A stretch of DNA of 64,000 nucleotides from Globodera rostochiensis (lineage: Eukaryota; Nematoda; Chromadorea; Rhabditida; Heteroderidae), in the NCBI GenBank assembly GCA_018350325.1, contig JAEVLN010000009.1, positions 951,388 through 1,015,387 of the forward strand, in the 5' to 3' direction. This document shows positions 11,749 to 24,484 of the stretch, one piece after another. Position 1 is the stretch's first letter. Each line of letters starts with the position of its first letter. A program made the position numbers and the translations under genes. The notes below the pieces were generated by a model. The model was given only the letters and a program-made list of their open reading frames with translations, did not search any database and had not been told where the DNA came from.

Positions 11749-13076
11749 TTAGGGTTGAGGTGCAACAACGGAACTGCTGGATAATGTTTTGAAGAAAAAT
11801 GTAAATTCTTTCCGGTAAGCCATCCAATATTCCGAACTAAACAAATTAATAAAACGCATATAAAATTAAAAAAATTGTTGCCTTGTAAAATAAAGGATTG
11901 GGCCGTTTGAGGAGGAACTAATCCCCACCAAAATGCCAATGATTTGGTTTAAGCTCCACAAAGCCTTCGGATTTTTAATTGTTGAATAGAATATTGATAA
12001 AAATAAAATCGAAATAATATATCCGCCCAAATTCACAAAAACAATTGTGAAAAGTGAGCGAAATACTCGATTGTTGAATTGGGCCGAGTTTGAGTTTGAA
12101 GGCGCTAAAAGACAATTTTATTTTAATTATAAGCCTTAATATTTCCAATAACCTTTTTTATAATGGATTATAACCGCAATTAATGCATAAACAATAATTA
12201 TAAGCATAAAAATAGCATAACCAATTAGAACCAGATTTTGACATTCTGGCTATAATGAAATAAAAAATTTTATTTTATATGAAAAAATAATTTTATTATT
12301 AAAATTGCTATAATAAAATTAACCAATTTAAACGAAATTCGAATGATTTCGAAATAAGATCCCAGAACTTTGATCGAATTAAGTTGCCCATCGGTATAAA
12401 TCAAATAATAAATTGTCATGCCAAAGCCACTTAAACCGCTGATTGTGAATGCAATGGTCAGGAAAATCTGATTGTTAACTCTCCTAAAAAGCATAAAATT
12501 ATTTAAACGTTTATTTTAATTAATTTAAAATTTAAAAAAGGACAAAATGTACTTCAGCGGGAATAACACAACAAACAGCCGATCAATGCCCGTAAAAAGC
12601 ATTAAATACATTCCAAAGACAAAAGCATAAAAGGGAATCACCGCCAGACAATTTGCACTTTTAAAAGGGATGAAATAATTGCCAGAAAAGGCTGCGTATG
12701 TGAACACAAAATTTGCAGACAAATGAATTATTTCACACAATGAATAAATGGCCAACAAAATATTCGTCGTGCCGCGCAACGATCTAAAAGAATGCCAATT
12801 AATTAAAGAATTTAAACTTTTAATTTTACTATTTAATTAAATTAACGCACTTTGTTCGAATTGTGACGTAAAGCACAGAAAAATTCAGCAAAATTCCGAC
12901 ATTTGCCAAAATGGTAAAAATTGAAGCAAAAATGAGCACCGTCCAGCATGGATGCTCGGATTGCAGCAACGGATAAAGCTTCATTTTATAACAAATAATC
13001 ATTTTCATCATTTTAATTTTGTTTAACAAAAAAATACCTCAGATATAGCGCTATCAAATTCCCAACTTTCATTCAT
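11749..13076 (-). CDS. Nematode 7TM chemoreceptor, Srsx-like GPCR
   Basis: Seven exons join in frame to about 321 aa: 13076-13038, 12978-12851, 12783-12553, 12483-12324, 12249-12153, 12104-11882 and 11836-11749. The start chosen (MNESWEF) gives a short glycosylatable extracellular N-terminus, but the frame stays open upstream to about 13232. Seven hydrophobic helices are visible. Landmarks are a helix-3 region GIDRLFVVLFPLKY (DR-type motif) and helix-7 SSSNGPILYF followed by SSEYWMAYRKEF, as in Srsx/rhodopsin-like nematode receptors. The last intron appears to use a GC donor (AAG|GCAACA ... TTTAG). Reading through instead gives a stop directly after helix 7, while splicing restores the expected EYR-type tail. 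Likely a sensory-neuron receptor; ligand unknown. Confidence 0.8.
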
Positions 13077-13814
13077 TGCATATAAATCAGTTAGGCGAGT
13101 GATCCAAAGTTTGACGATTTTTTCTTTAAAATTTATTGAATATTCCGAATAAACTTTTAAATTTTTTTTGTTGGCAAAACTTCTGCTCAATATTTCCGAA
13201 AAGTGCCAATGATTAGTTTTGCGACTAAACACTGGACAAATAGTACCTGTAATTTTATGTAAAAGTAAATTCCAACGTTAGATTTACTTATAAAAATTAA
13301 GTCTGTGTTAAAAATTGTTAATTAAAAAATGCTTTATCCAAAACATTTTGGTGAATATCGAGTTTTAAAACAATTCAATTTGCAAAAGTAGAAAAATGGC
13401 ACTTTCACACGAAATTGCAAAAACGCATCTTCGCGAATCGCCCAAAATACATTTTTTTTTTGCGTATGTCGATGCAAAAAATATGACCAAATAAAATTTT
13501 AGACCAAAATTTTTGTCGAATTATGCTAAATTTTGTTTATTCCCAGACTTTAAAAAGCCACAATTTTTCATGTTTTACTAATTTTTGTGGCACAATTGTA
13601 CATAATTTTTAAAATTTATGATGTCACCACAATATAAAACATCTATGCTGCTGGTCTAATGTGCAAACAAACAGTGGAAATAATTTGTAAAATTTTTTAT
13701 TGATTCACAACAATGCCTTTTCCTTCACAAACATCAATTCAATCAAATTTTATGTTTAATATATATTTTTTATTATTTTAAAATTAATACATAATATATT
13801 CTTTTTAGCAGAAA
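13077..13814. other. Divergent intergenic region
   Basis: Lies between two divergently transcribed genes (GPCR on -, giant gene on +) and so probably holds both promoters. It is AT-rich with no exon I can support. A strong acceptor TTTTTAG ends at about 13808, seven bases before the ATG of the giant gene. This fits spliced-leader trans-splicing or a 5' UTR intron. Confidence 0.45.
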
Positions 13815-16800
13815 ATGAAGTTCTCCTTTAATCTGATTTGTATTTTAATATTAAATGCGCAACTGTTAATAAAAACGAAGGACATCGATCAAATTCAAAT
13901 GATAGGCTGTCTAAACGCATCGGGAAATGATGAGTTTGCTCTTAGAAATGATGGTAATATTATTTAGATATAAATATTTTAAAGTATTTGGAAATTTTGT
14001 GATTTTTTTAAAAAATGCATAAATTTTTCTACTAACATTTTTCAATTCAGTTGCAATAATAAATGATTACAAAATGTGTTTGAGCAATCCGATAAGACAG
14101 GGTTTAGTTCACATATATAACGTGCATTACGCTTTCAAAGATGAATTCCATGAACCTATTCAAATTCCTGCCGCAAATTGGCATTTTAAACAATTGGCAT
14201 CTGAACTGCTTGAAGAGGCATTTAAAATTTTAAACACCCCCGAAAAAGTGGAAAATCAGGTGGATAAACCATTGTCCCATTTTAAAGAAATTGAAGATAA
14301 GGCCAAGTCCATTTTTGAAAACAAACTTTCGAAATTGTCGAAAGAACATGGAAAAATTGAGGCAAAATGTGCAAAAATGAATGGCGTTGAAGGCACAAAG
14401 AGGGCACTTTGCTATCATTATAATTTTTTGGCCAGAATTGTTGGTGTTGTGGACAAATGGACGACGGACAAAAGAGCATGGGCCGAATTTGTGGACAAAA
14501 ATCGCATTGTTGAGCTGATCAAAGTATTTTTCAATTTTTCAAACACAAAGTTGGCAAATTAAATAATCTATTAATAAAACGCCAAAACCTTATTAAAATT
14601 AAAGTCTGTATAAGCTGAGTAAATCAGAATCACAACAGATTATTTTTTTTTTTTGGAATTAATCCTTTTTGGAGCAAATTGTTTAAAGTTTTGATAACTT
14701 TTGAATGGGGCGGAGGGGGGGGGATTCGGAGATTCTGAATCGGTAATGTCTAAAATATTTGATATTCTGGGAAACCCACAAGTATAGCCCACCTCAAATT
14801 GATTCCACAATAAATATATTTTAGATTCTTCCTTTGCATGGCATGGAAGTGGCCAGTTGGTTGGATTCAAAGTGTAATTTACAGGAAAATAGCGAGCGAA
14901 TAGTTGAAGAATTGATCAATTCTGATCGGGAGATGAACATTGTCCATGCTGAAAATGTTGCAAGAATGATCATGAAATCGTCATTGTTTCGCAACTTTCT
15001 CTGTAACGATTTCGACAATTTAAAGGCAAACGCAAAGCCAAGACTCGAAAAATTGATGGGCAGTGTGGAATTGATGCGACTTGAAGAGCAATTCCCTGAA
15101 ATTTTAAGGATTGGTATAAAAGCAAAAATTAAATTAAGAATTTCTTAAAATAAAAAAAATTCAAACAATTTAGAGCTTATGAGTCAATCAACAATATTGG
15201 AAAGTTATCGGCAGATGTTTTCAAACGGAATTGAGAAGCGTAAAATGATAATGGTACGCACAACAACAGCGATGATGATCGGAAGTTTGCGCGAAAATGA
15301 GAATCGTTTCAAAAAACTGTATTCAAAAAATAAGAATTTACAACGAATTTTTGAGTCAAAAATGAAAATGATTTTGGAGGACGCATACAACGATTTGCAT
15401 TCCCCTAAAAGCATTTGTATGATGATTAAATTTGTCAATTTAACTCAGGGTAAAATACCGCTAAAACAATTGGAGACAGAATTGAGGACTTGGAAAATGA
15501 GAAAGTGCGAGACGGTGGAGCTTCAGCATCCGACGATAAGCCATTATGTCGACAAAGAGCTTGGCAAGAAGTACATGGAGGATATTTTGGCACTTTTGGA
15601 GGGCAATAAACGCGCACGGATTTTGCAACTTTTAGCAGAAAATGGTGCAAAAACTATTCTCATCGAATTTATTGGGAAGAAACATTTTGACGAGTTGGAC
15701 GAAAGTGTACAATTAATCGAAATCTTTCCGTCATATGGTGAGATGCATTCTCGGAGAATATGTAAATCAAAAGATACGAAATGAATATGAGATAACCCAG
15801 ATTTGTCGTGTTTTTTAGATTTCTAAAAAACGGAAAAATTCCGAGTTGGACAATTAAATAAAACGCAAAAAGAAAGAAACTAAATTTTGTTAAATATTTT
15901 TGAATTTTGCGTAGGTGCCGCGATTGGTACCTGCGGGAAAATATTGAATTTTTTAATGAATTAGTAAGAAATTGGTCAACAATTTAAAAATAGGCTATTT
16001 TTCGAGTCAAAATTCAGACAAAACTTGAAAAAATAAGGACATTTAACCCTGGGATAATAAACAAATAAAAAGTCTATAACGAATTCTTTAATTAAATTGA
16101 TTAAGAATTCCAAAATGATCAAACTCTTTGGGACAATTATGAGAAAACACTCTCCGACAAATCGGCCTCGGGTATTCAAAGCAAAATTGTGGCAGATTTG
16201 TTTGTTTTTCTTCGTTGGCTTCATCAACAAATATTGGTTGAACGAAACATGCAAAATCTGTGGAATCAAATGCACAAATTTTTCAACTTGAAATACGATG
16301 CCCTTTTTGTTGAGGATACGGGTCTTTTTAACGCGATTGAAAAATTAGGCCAAAGTTATTCAGAAACAAAACATTTTGTAGAGAATGAAATATTGGATAA
16401 AATGTTGGAAATTGAATCAAAATATGAGCAGGAACTTTTGAAGAGCAAATGGACAACCATAATTGACAAAGCGATGGAAAAAGCAAAACAATTTGATGGT
16501 CCTCAGTTGGACGAATTTATTAATAAAATGCACCAAAAGGAAATACTTGCAATGCTACAGCAAAAAGACATTAAAGCCAAATTTCTAAAAAGTCCATTTA
16601 TTGATAATTATTTAAAAGTGAATCCAAAAAGTACAAAAGAAATAATCAAAAAATACATTCCAAAGCTTTATGATTTTTAAAAAATTACTTTTTAGTTTAA
16701 TTCAAAAAAATATGTAAACCCCTAATTAAAAAGTTATGCATTTTTTTACCTCCAATAAAACTCAAAGACATAAAATTGCACTTCTGAATCTGACATTCAG

Positions 16801-19800
16801 CCCCAGAAGCGCGGGGATTCAGGCATTTATATTAAATATTTCAGTTTTGTCTGATCAAAACATTGAACGTTTTGCTCTTTTTGTTGATCTTGACAAGCTC
16901 TATGAAGATTACAAAAAGCTGCATGGAACTGATGAGAATAAAGATGATGATAACAAGCAATTTTTGAATATAAAAGAGGCCCCACCTAATCCAACAAAAA
17001 AACTGAAAAAGCCTAATTCAAAAAATCGAGGAATTTTGAGGAAAGGTCAAAAAATTTCTAAGGAATTTGCCAACGACTCTAAAAATGAAAAAGAAATGAC
17101 GATCGATGATTATGTAGAAGTAATGATAATAAAATTAATATTAATTATATAATATTTTAAATGTATTAAAAAACATTTAGTCTTACGGCTGTCCAGACAA
17201 AAAATTGACTCAACAGCAATTAGCGAAAATTGATGAAGAAAAAAATGATGAAAATGGTAGGCGTTTGTTTGACAGAATTTTTTAAATTTATTTTTTTATT
17301 GCAGGTTTGGTGGTGATTCTCAGTTTTATTGAATTTTTTAAAAAGGATGATAAAAATCTTAAAAAAGAAAATGGTCAATGCCGCCCCATTGAATTAAGCG
17401 CATTTTTATGGCTTATTAGTGATTTGCTAAAAAGATTCGAAATTGTATTGGAACCCGTAATGAGCACCAACAAAAAAATACAATTATGCCAGGCATACCA
17501 TACATTTGAGTACCACGTAAAACGTGATTTAACCAGCAGCACTTCTAATGAATTAAATAAACAAATTCTCTACGAAGAGTTTATCAACGATGTAATTAAT
17601 CGTTGTCTAAATTTTATATAAATATTATTATTTACATATTTAGGATGAACTACTTTCTATCCAAAACATGGATTATGTGTTGTGGTTGAATCAAAAGTGC
17701 GGAAATGCTAATGTTGCTGAACGCGTCGTCTCCAGACTGTGTTCAAATAGCACGCAAATAAACGCAATCACATCTGTGGCATTCCAAACCTTGCTGACAA
17801 GGTCCAAACTATTGCGAGCCCATTTCTGCAATTTGGATGCTAATAATGTCGCAGCAAGCGTTAATGGCACTGATCATTCAGTGTGGAACCAAATGGACAC
17901 AGCCAAAATGAAGTTGATTGAACTGGTCGGTGTGGTAAAGGTGATGAATATTGAAGAACACTTCCCGGAAGTGATGCGAATTGGTTCCTTTTTTATTAAA
18001 ACATATTTAAATTCAATTTTGCTTAATTATTAGAAAGTTAATTTTAGAGAAAAATTTCCATCGGCTTATAATTCTGCCATGTGGTTTTGTTATCCTTTAG
18101 GGGCACACTACTATACATTAAATATATAATAACAAAAATTTTAAAACGATAACAAATTCTTTTTTAAAGATGCACTTTTGACCCAAACCCAAATTACTTT
18201 TTACGTAAATATATTTTCACATAAAACGCACACCGATTTGGGAAAAGCATGGGCAAGTCGTATTGTTATTCCGATGTTCATCAATCACATTAACAATGCT
18301 TTGGAAGAAAATAAATATTTGCCGATGTCTGATGCTGAACTAAATGAGACATTGAGCCTAAAATTATTGGAAATTTATCGCGAAGTGTACAAAGGCGTAG
18401 CAAAAAGTCATTTATTTTACGGATGGATGGGACAAAGTGTCTGCTTTTTGGTCAATTTCAAAAAGTTGGTGATGAACACTTTTGCGTTAGAAAAGGCGGC
18501 CAAAGATCGCATAAATTTGGAAACAATTCGAAAATGGATGCCCAATTGTTCGACGAATGAGGCGCAGGATAAAGCTTATCAGGCAAATGGCACTTTGATA
18601 AATGAGGGTGGCAAAATGTCCTCGTTTTTAAGGCTTTTCCCTTTTTTATTGACTTTTAATATGAAAATGTTTTAATGTTTCTTTGTGGACTCCGAGGGTC
18701 TTTATAGATTTTTGGGTGCTAATGCCGTTTGATTTTTGTTTTCAAATTTTTTTTTTCTTTTTTAGTCGTGTTTATGTGATGTCACAAACCCGAAACAGTT
18801 TAAACTAGACTAGTACGGCGCCAGGATTTCAAAAAAACTGGCCTTAAAAACCCCAGTCAAAAATAAGGACTAATAGACAAAAATAAAGTAAAAAGGCAAA
18901 GATGGGATTATACAAATGTTTTAAAAGAATTTTGAAAAACCGGGACAAAAAAAATTTCAATATCAAAATGGGGAAAAAGATACACCTCTAGATATAATAA
19001 AGCTAATGCTTTTTGATTGGGCAATCCAAAGGTGATGATTGGAAAAGTCCAAAATTAGCCTTTGTTAACAAAGCCATCTTTGTCTAAACAATAATAAAAT
19101 TATATTATTTAACAATAATTAATTTATTAAAAATTTCAATAATCAAAAAGTTTCAAATTTAACTCTTTCCCTCTTTTTATGAAATAAAGTTTTCTTGAAT
19201 TGTCTTTTCATATTTAGCAACAGCATGAAGATTTGGCATTAACACACCGAAAAGTGCTTGTAGTGCTAATCGAAGAAAATGAAGAATTCAGTGAGTTTAT
19301 CCGACAAACGCCTGGAGCAAAAACTCGATTAAGTAAATTGCTGGACACAGCGGAAAATTATGAAATTTTTATGGGGAATTGTGTAAAGTTAAGTCAGAAC
19401 ACGGAAGGTAATAGATTTAAAATAATGAACTAGAATTATTTATGATTTTCAAAATTGCTTTTGAAAATAGGAACAAAATGAATACCGGTGTCGGGTCGGG
19501 GCTAATAAAAATTTTATTTTTTCAAGTATTCACCGATAAATGGCTTCTGAATTTGTATATGGATTTTTTGGACAATTTTAAAACTTTGGACGAAGAGACA
19601 ACATTGGCACACATTTTGGCGCTGTCATACGCCGTTTGGGTCCGTTGGATGGATGGACAAATTGCGCCAGAAAATCCACACCTTCCGATTGGATTAAGAC
19701 AAATTTATGAACAAATATGGAAACAAAAACGTTCGGATTTTAAACACGTTTTTGACAAAATCTATGATGAAGAGATCAAAGGCTTGAAGTTCGGATTTGA

Positions 19801-22800
19801 AATTATTCGGGAGGTGTTTGATAAAGTGAAAGAATTCGTCGAATCGAAGCGAAACGAGAAAAACTTGGAAAAGTTGGGCTTAAAAATACGGAAAAGTGAC
19901 GGCAAAAAACAAATTTCAAATCAGCAAAATGAAAAAAGCCTAAAATTGTTGGATGAGTGGGCCGAAATTTGGCAAAAAGGTAAAAGAATGCAAGGAAAGA
20001 AAGAGGAGGAAATGGAAAGAAACATCGAATTGAGTGAATGGGTTCAATCTTTGCACTTTAATGCGTTGATGGATCTGTTGGAGAACAAATCAATGCGCGA
20101 TCAGTTAAAAAACGGTACATTCAACAAAACCCAAAATTCAATTTAAATTATTAATGTAAATAAAATAAATTAAAATTATTGCTTAATTTGCACATTAATT
20201 GATATAAATTATGGTTGATTCAGAACTCAAAAATGGACAAGGAAATGTTGAAAAATGGCTTTTGCAATTTATGGGCTTGGAAATGACTGTGAAAATGATG
20301 CAACTCATCAAATTAAATGATGAACAATTCGCTGTAATGTTAGCAGAACAAAAAGAGAAAAGAGGAAATTCGGAGGAAAAGAAAATTTATGAAGAAAAAT
20401 ATAAAAAGATAGAAAACGAATGGGAAGAGGAGAAAAAGGAAAAAGAAAAAATAAATGACCAAAAAAAGAAAAAGAAAAAGCAAAATTCGAAGAGCAATTG
20501 GAAAAAAAAGGACAAGGCACAGAAAATAATTGAAAAAAGTGAAGAAGAAACGGCCACAACACAAACCAAAACATCCGGTGCCGACTCTGAATTAGCGCAA
20601 ACTCCTCCCAGTGGAAGTGAAAGTGCCGGAAACAGCAGCGCTTTAGGGTCTTTAAATATTTCAGAAAAATTAAATGTTATTATTGACGATGACGATACAA
20701 AATTGGACAATGCGTTGCAAAAGATTAACATAAATGGTAAGTTGAGGTTGCGAACTGAGCATAATTCCTTTCCTTCTCCGCTCTAATTTCTTGACATTCA
20801 CTTAACCATTTTTATAACTCTTCAAAATCATCCGATTCTGGTACCAGTCAAAAGTTTAAGTATTTGGAAATTTTTAGTAACCAAATGCAAAGTGATTGGG
20901 GACGGTCACAAATCAGTCACTTGTTTCGATTGATCGAAATCGAGAAGCTAAAAAAGGAATTTAAATTAATAAAAATGTATCAATTTTAGATTTTTTAAAT
21001 GGCTACTATTTATTGACCAACTATGTGGAATTTTTGATGCATCCAAACAAATTGTCCGTCAAAATACTCGACATTGGCATATATTTTTTTGAAATTGCGA
21101 GCAGATTTAAATTTATTGATGGAATGCTTCATTCCATTTCAAAATTCGATAAAAATAAAATTGAATTTATTTACAATAAAGACAAATTAGACAAAATAAG
21201 GCAAAAATGGAATGGCTTTTTAACTGATATGACCGAACCTGGCAAGTTTAGTCCACAAAAGTTGGAAACATTGCATTTTATGCTGAAAGAAATTTATTTT
21301 GTAATGGAAGGAAAAAATATTGAAACGCAAATGTATAAATTTAATAAAAAAGAAGAAGAGCAAAAAGAAGTTTTTAATTTAAATTTCCAATTGCACAAAA
21401 ATAATTTGGCCAATACAATTGTAAATGGAATTGGCCAAAGTGCCAACATTTGGGCCAAATTGGACGATGAGAAGCGAACGGAAGTATTGTTTTTATTGTA
21501 TAGGGGCTCCAATTTAAAAAAGCAAAATGCGAATTTGCTAAATCAATTCCTAATTCATTTGAAACAATGGCAGAAAATTCTGGAGCAGCAACGAATTGGT
21601 TCTGTTAAAAAATGTTATCAAAAATATTAATAAAAAATTAAATTCATAAATTTTGATATTTTTAGACCGGTTTTCGACAATCCAACACAGAAATTATTTA
21701 TTATTAAATAGCAATTTGCCTAATGTTGAAACTGAAGAAACCGTCCACACACATTCATTTATATTCCCTCAATTCAATCAGCAATTATTTTATGATCAAA
21801 ATGAAGACGGAAATCAAGTAAAAAAAGTAAAATATATTAAAAACGGTCGGGCCCTTTGATCATTGCTATCACCCATTAGCTTCTTTAATGATTGGGCGGG
21901 TGGATTAAATCAGCGTCCTCGGGTGACCAAGCTGAAGAGACCGCTACACCGCGCCGCCTCCAATAGAGCCGCGGGGGTTGTCAGTAAATACCCTTATACC
22001 CCCGGGGAAGACCGTCCTCGGCTTTTGAACTTCTTCGATCATTGCCTTGCCCCCCCCCCATTCTGTTTCACGTCGGGGTGATCGGGCATCTTTTCTGTCC
22101 TTCATTCTTTCCCGACCGGATAAATATTCTTAAATTCGATTAATTAAGAAAATATATTTTGGTAATTTCAACAAATATATTTTAGTTGAATCAAATTCTC
22201 ATTGAAAATAATTACGTGAAGACAGAGGAATCAGACAAAGCATTAAACGAGTTAAAAACAATTGTTTCGAAATGGGTATCTTTATTTTTTAAAGAATTAA
22301 TAAATATTTAAAAATTTAGTCACGAGATGCCAGACTGTTGGAGACCGGCTCCTTTATGTTGGGTGCCAATACGTCACATTCGGACGTTGACGTCATTTGC
22401 ATAGTGCCAGAAAAAACAACAAAATTGCAGGAAATGTCCAAATTCTTTGGCACTTTTGAATGCGATTTGGCACTGCGAAATTGCGAAAAAGGGTCACTTT
22501 ATTGTCTTCTATGCCAGGTCATCAAATTTATTACCCCCCTCCCAATTTATGCCAATAATTTAACAAATTTGCAGCACGACGGCGTTGAATTTCTTCAGAA
22601 ACTTCCATTTGCGTACATTCCGCTGATCAAATTGAAATTTTGCGGAATTGAATTCGATGTTCTGTTCGTTTCCATTCCGTCAATCGATGCTCTTCCGGAG
22701 GAGCCGATGACGAGAAGCGATGTTATGGCAATAATCAGAAAATTGGCCATTCAATCAAAACCGGACGAAAAAATGATCAAATCACTGGCTGGTAATTTTT

Positions 22801-24484
22801 TTCAATAAAAAATGTTGGAATAAGCGGCAATAAATATAAAAATGAAGCTAAATAAGTTGATAAAAAGATCAATTTAAAATTTTCAATTTTTTTATCAGAA
22901 AAATGTTATTTAATTATAAGGCAAAAAGGGTTTCAAAAGATTTGCTTCTAAACTTTTAAATTATAATCTTTTCATTAAGAAATAAAATAAAAAATAAAAA
23001 CTGAACCACTTTTCCAACAAATAAGAATTAACTATTTTTCAGGACACCTAACAAATGATTACATATTGACACAATTGGGGAAAAAAAAGATTCAATACTT
23101 CAGAAAGTTTCTTATAATTTTGAAATTTTGGGCAACAAGTATGTGATATTTTAATTATTTTAAATTCAACAATTTTTAGGTAATTATATTTACAACCCAA
23201 TCTTTGGCTTTTTTAATGGAATTTCCCTGGCAGTAATGGCCACCAAACTGATTTTGTTTTACCCAAATGCTTCGGTGCCATTCTTATTGGACAAATTCTT
23301 TCTCACTTTTGCTTCATGGTAAATAAAATTTGCAAAAATTAATACAAAAATAAATAGGAATTGGCCAATTCCTGTCCGATTGGCTGAATATGTGCCGAAT
23401 GAATTCAAAAAATTTTCATGGACTCCGAAAGACGAAGAAGACAAAAAGAAGGCTTCGCTTCTAATGCCCATTATAACGCCAGGTAGAGGATTAAAATTGA
23501 ATAAATAGTGAATCTCATCATTATACAATAAGAATGTTAATTTTTAAAGAATGATTTAATCCAAACTCATTACTCAATATTATTTTGCTAATATTTGTTT
23601 AATGGAGAAAATTAATTAGAGACTCAAAAAATAATTAAATTTGCAGGCTGTTTGGAGCAAAATGGTATGTACAACGTGAACAAATCGACCTTCAACATAA
23701 TTCAAAAATCGATGCAAGAAGGTTTTGATAATTAATCCTTAAAAATATAATTTAATCCACAAATTTTCAGCTCTGTTTAAAGTCAGACAAATTCAAAGTT
23801 CAACGGAAAATTGGACCCAATTATTTCCAATTAAGAAATTCACAAAAAAGGCAAAAAAAAAAAAGATTTTTAATAATTTATTTTTTGATAATTTAGTACG
23901 AACATTATGTCGCGATTTGTTGCATTGTCGGCAGTTCCATTCATTTGGAGAATTTCTGTGGCTATGTCGAAAGACGAATTCGGTTGCAATTGCTGCATTT
24001 TGACAATATGACAAATGAAGTCAGCTTCAGCCATTTGAGGACAGAAATCGACGGAAAATTCGATTGTCCAAATTCAATTTTAGAACTTTCTGAACCCGAA
24101 TTTAGGTAAAATTAAACTAAAAAAATAAATAAATATTGAATAAAGTGAAATTAAAAGACACACATATGGAACAAAATTCCCAAAAATAAAATATGTGTAG
24201 AAAATAATATTAAATTTTATTGGTTAAAATTTACTCATTTTTCTAGGTCCCTACACAAAGCCTGGCTGGTTGGGATTGAATTAAAAAACAAAATTCAAAA
24301 TAATCTTTTTTCATCTGAAGAGACAAATCGCTTAAAAAATGTTTTAAATACGAATCTTTCTGAAGAATTTGACCAAAAAATAAAGGACGATTATTTGCAA
24401 GGCAGCTATCAGCCGGTTGTGTTGATCTCAAAATACGTTGAGAAAACGGAGGTGGAAGATGCACAATTATTTGATGTGCAATAA
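13815..24484 (+). CDS. Giant gene, copy 1: signal peptide, duplicated unknown helical units, C-terminal poly(A) polymerase
   Basis: Twenty-five exons keep phase to give about 2,286 aa. Exon 1 (13815-13953) encodes a signal peptide (MKFSFNLICILILNAQLL). Residues about 47-650 and 651-1373 are two diverged copies of a multi-module helical unit; shared anchors are EQFPEILRIG/EHFPEVMRIG, LRWLHQQI/VRWMDGQI and ALCYHYNF/QLCQAYHTF. Residues about 1374-1544 are a Lys/Glu-rich linker with an Asp-rich end. Residues about 1799-2286 (22186-24484) are a poly(A) polymerase: GSFMLGANTSHSDVDV with G1838-S1839 and Asp1850/1852, third Asp 1922 (GIEFDV), then YEHYVAI, YVERRIRLQL and HKAWLVGIELK of the RNA-binding part. 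Two introns start with GC: CAG|GCAAAT after 18582 and AAG|GCAAAA after 23850. The fusion rests on phase only; two adjacent genes remain possible. A nuclear enzyme behind a signal peptide is unexpected. Confidence 0.75.
15905..15990 (+). repeat. Dispersed GC-cored repeat, one copy
   Basis: An intronic stretch with a GTGCCGCGATTGGTACC core followed by an A/T tail (TGAATTTTTTAAT...AAATTGGTC). The same core and tail recur near 54733, 60525, 60650 and 60795, and inverted near 63380-63460. No terminal repeats or target duplication could be set. Confidence 0.55.
21838..22125. other. GC-rich conserved island in intron, arm 1
   Basis: About 290 bp of clearly higher GC content inside the intron 21818-22185, directly before the polymerase exons. 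It includes a C run of about 11, a palindromic CCCCGGGG and near-terminal inverted CGGTCGGG/CCCGACCG. The same island is in the matching intron of arm 2 (50478-50770) at about 90% identity. Arm 2 has single-base indels, so a shared protein reading frame is unlikely. It could be an old transposable element or a structured RNA; I cannot assign it to a known RNA family. Confidence 0.6.

Larger units (their letters stand above)
13815..24460 (+). repeat. Inverted duplication, arm 1
   Basis: This 10.6-kb segment matches 48134-59887 on the opposite strand, exon for exon. The intervening 23.7 kb is unique. The two arms are transcribed towards each other. Similarity begins at the signal-peptide exon and stops just before the end of the coding region: the arm 1 tail ends DAQLFDVQ, the arm 2 tail ends EIEEID. 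Identity varies sharply along the arm, as described in the findings. Confidence 0.9.

Noticed and set aside
20308..20731. Phe-rich hydrophobic minus-strand frames
   Set aside because: They are the antisense shadow of the Lys/Glu-rich linker exon of the giant gene.
21863..22081. 72-codon plus-strand frame in the GC-rich intronic island
   Set aside because: The arm 2 copy has a single-base insertion and a different C-run length that break the frame, so it is not conserved as protein.
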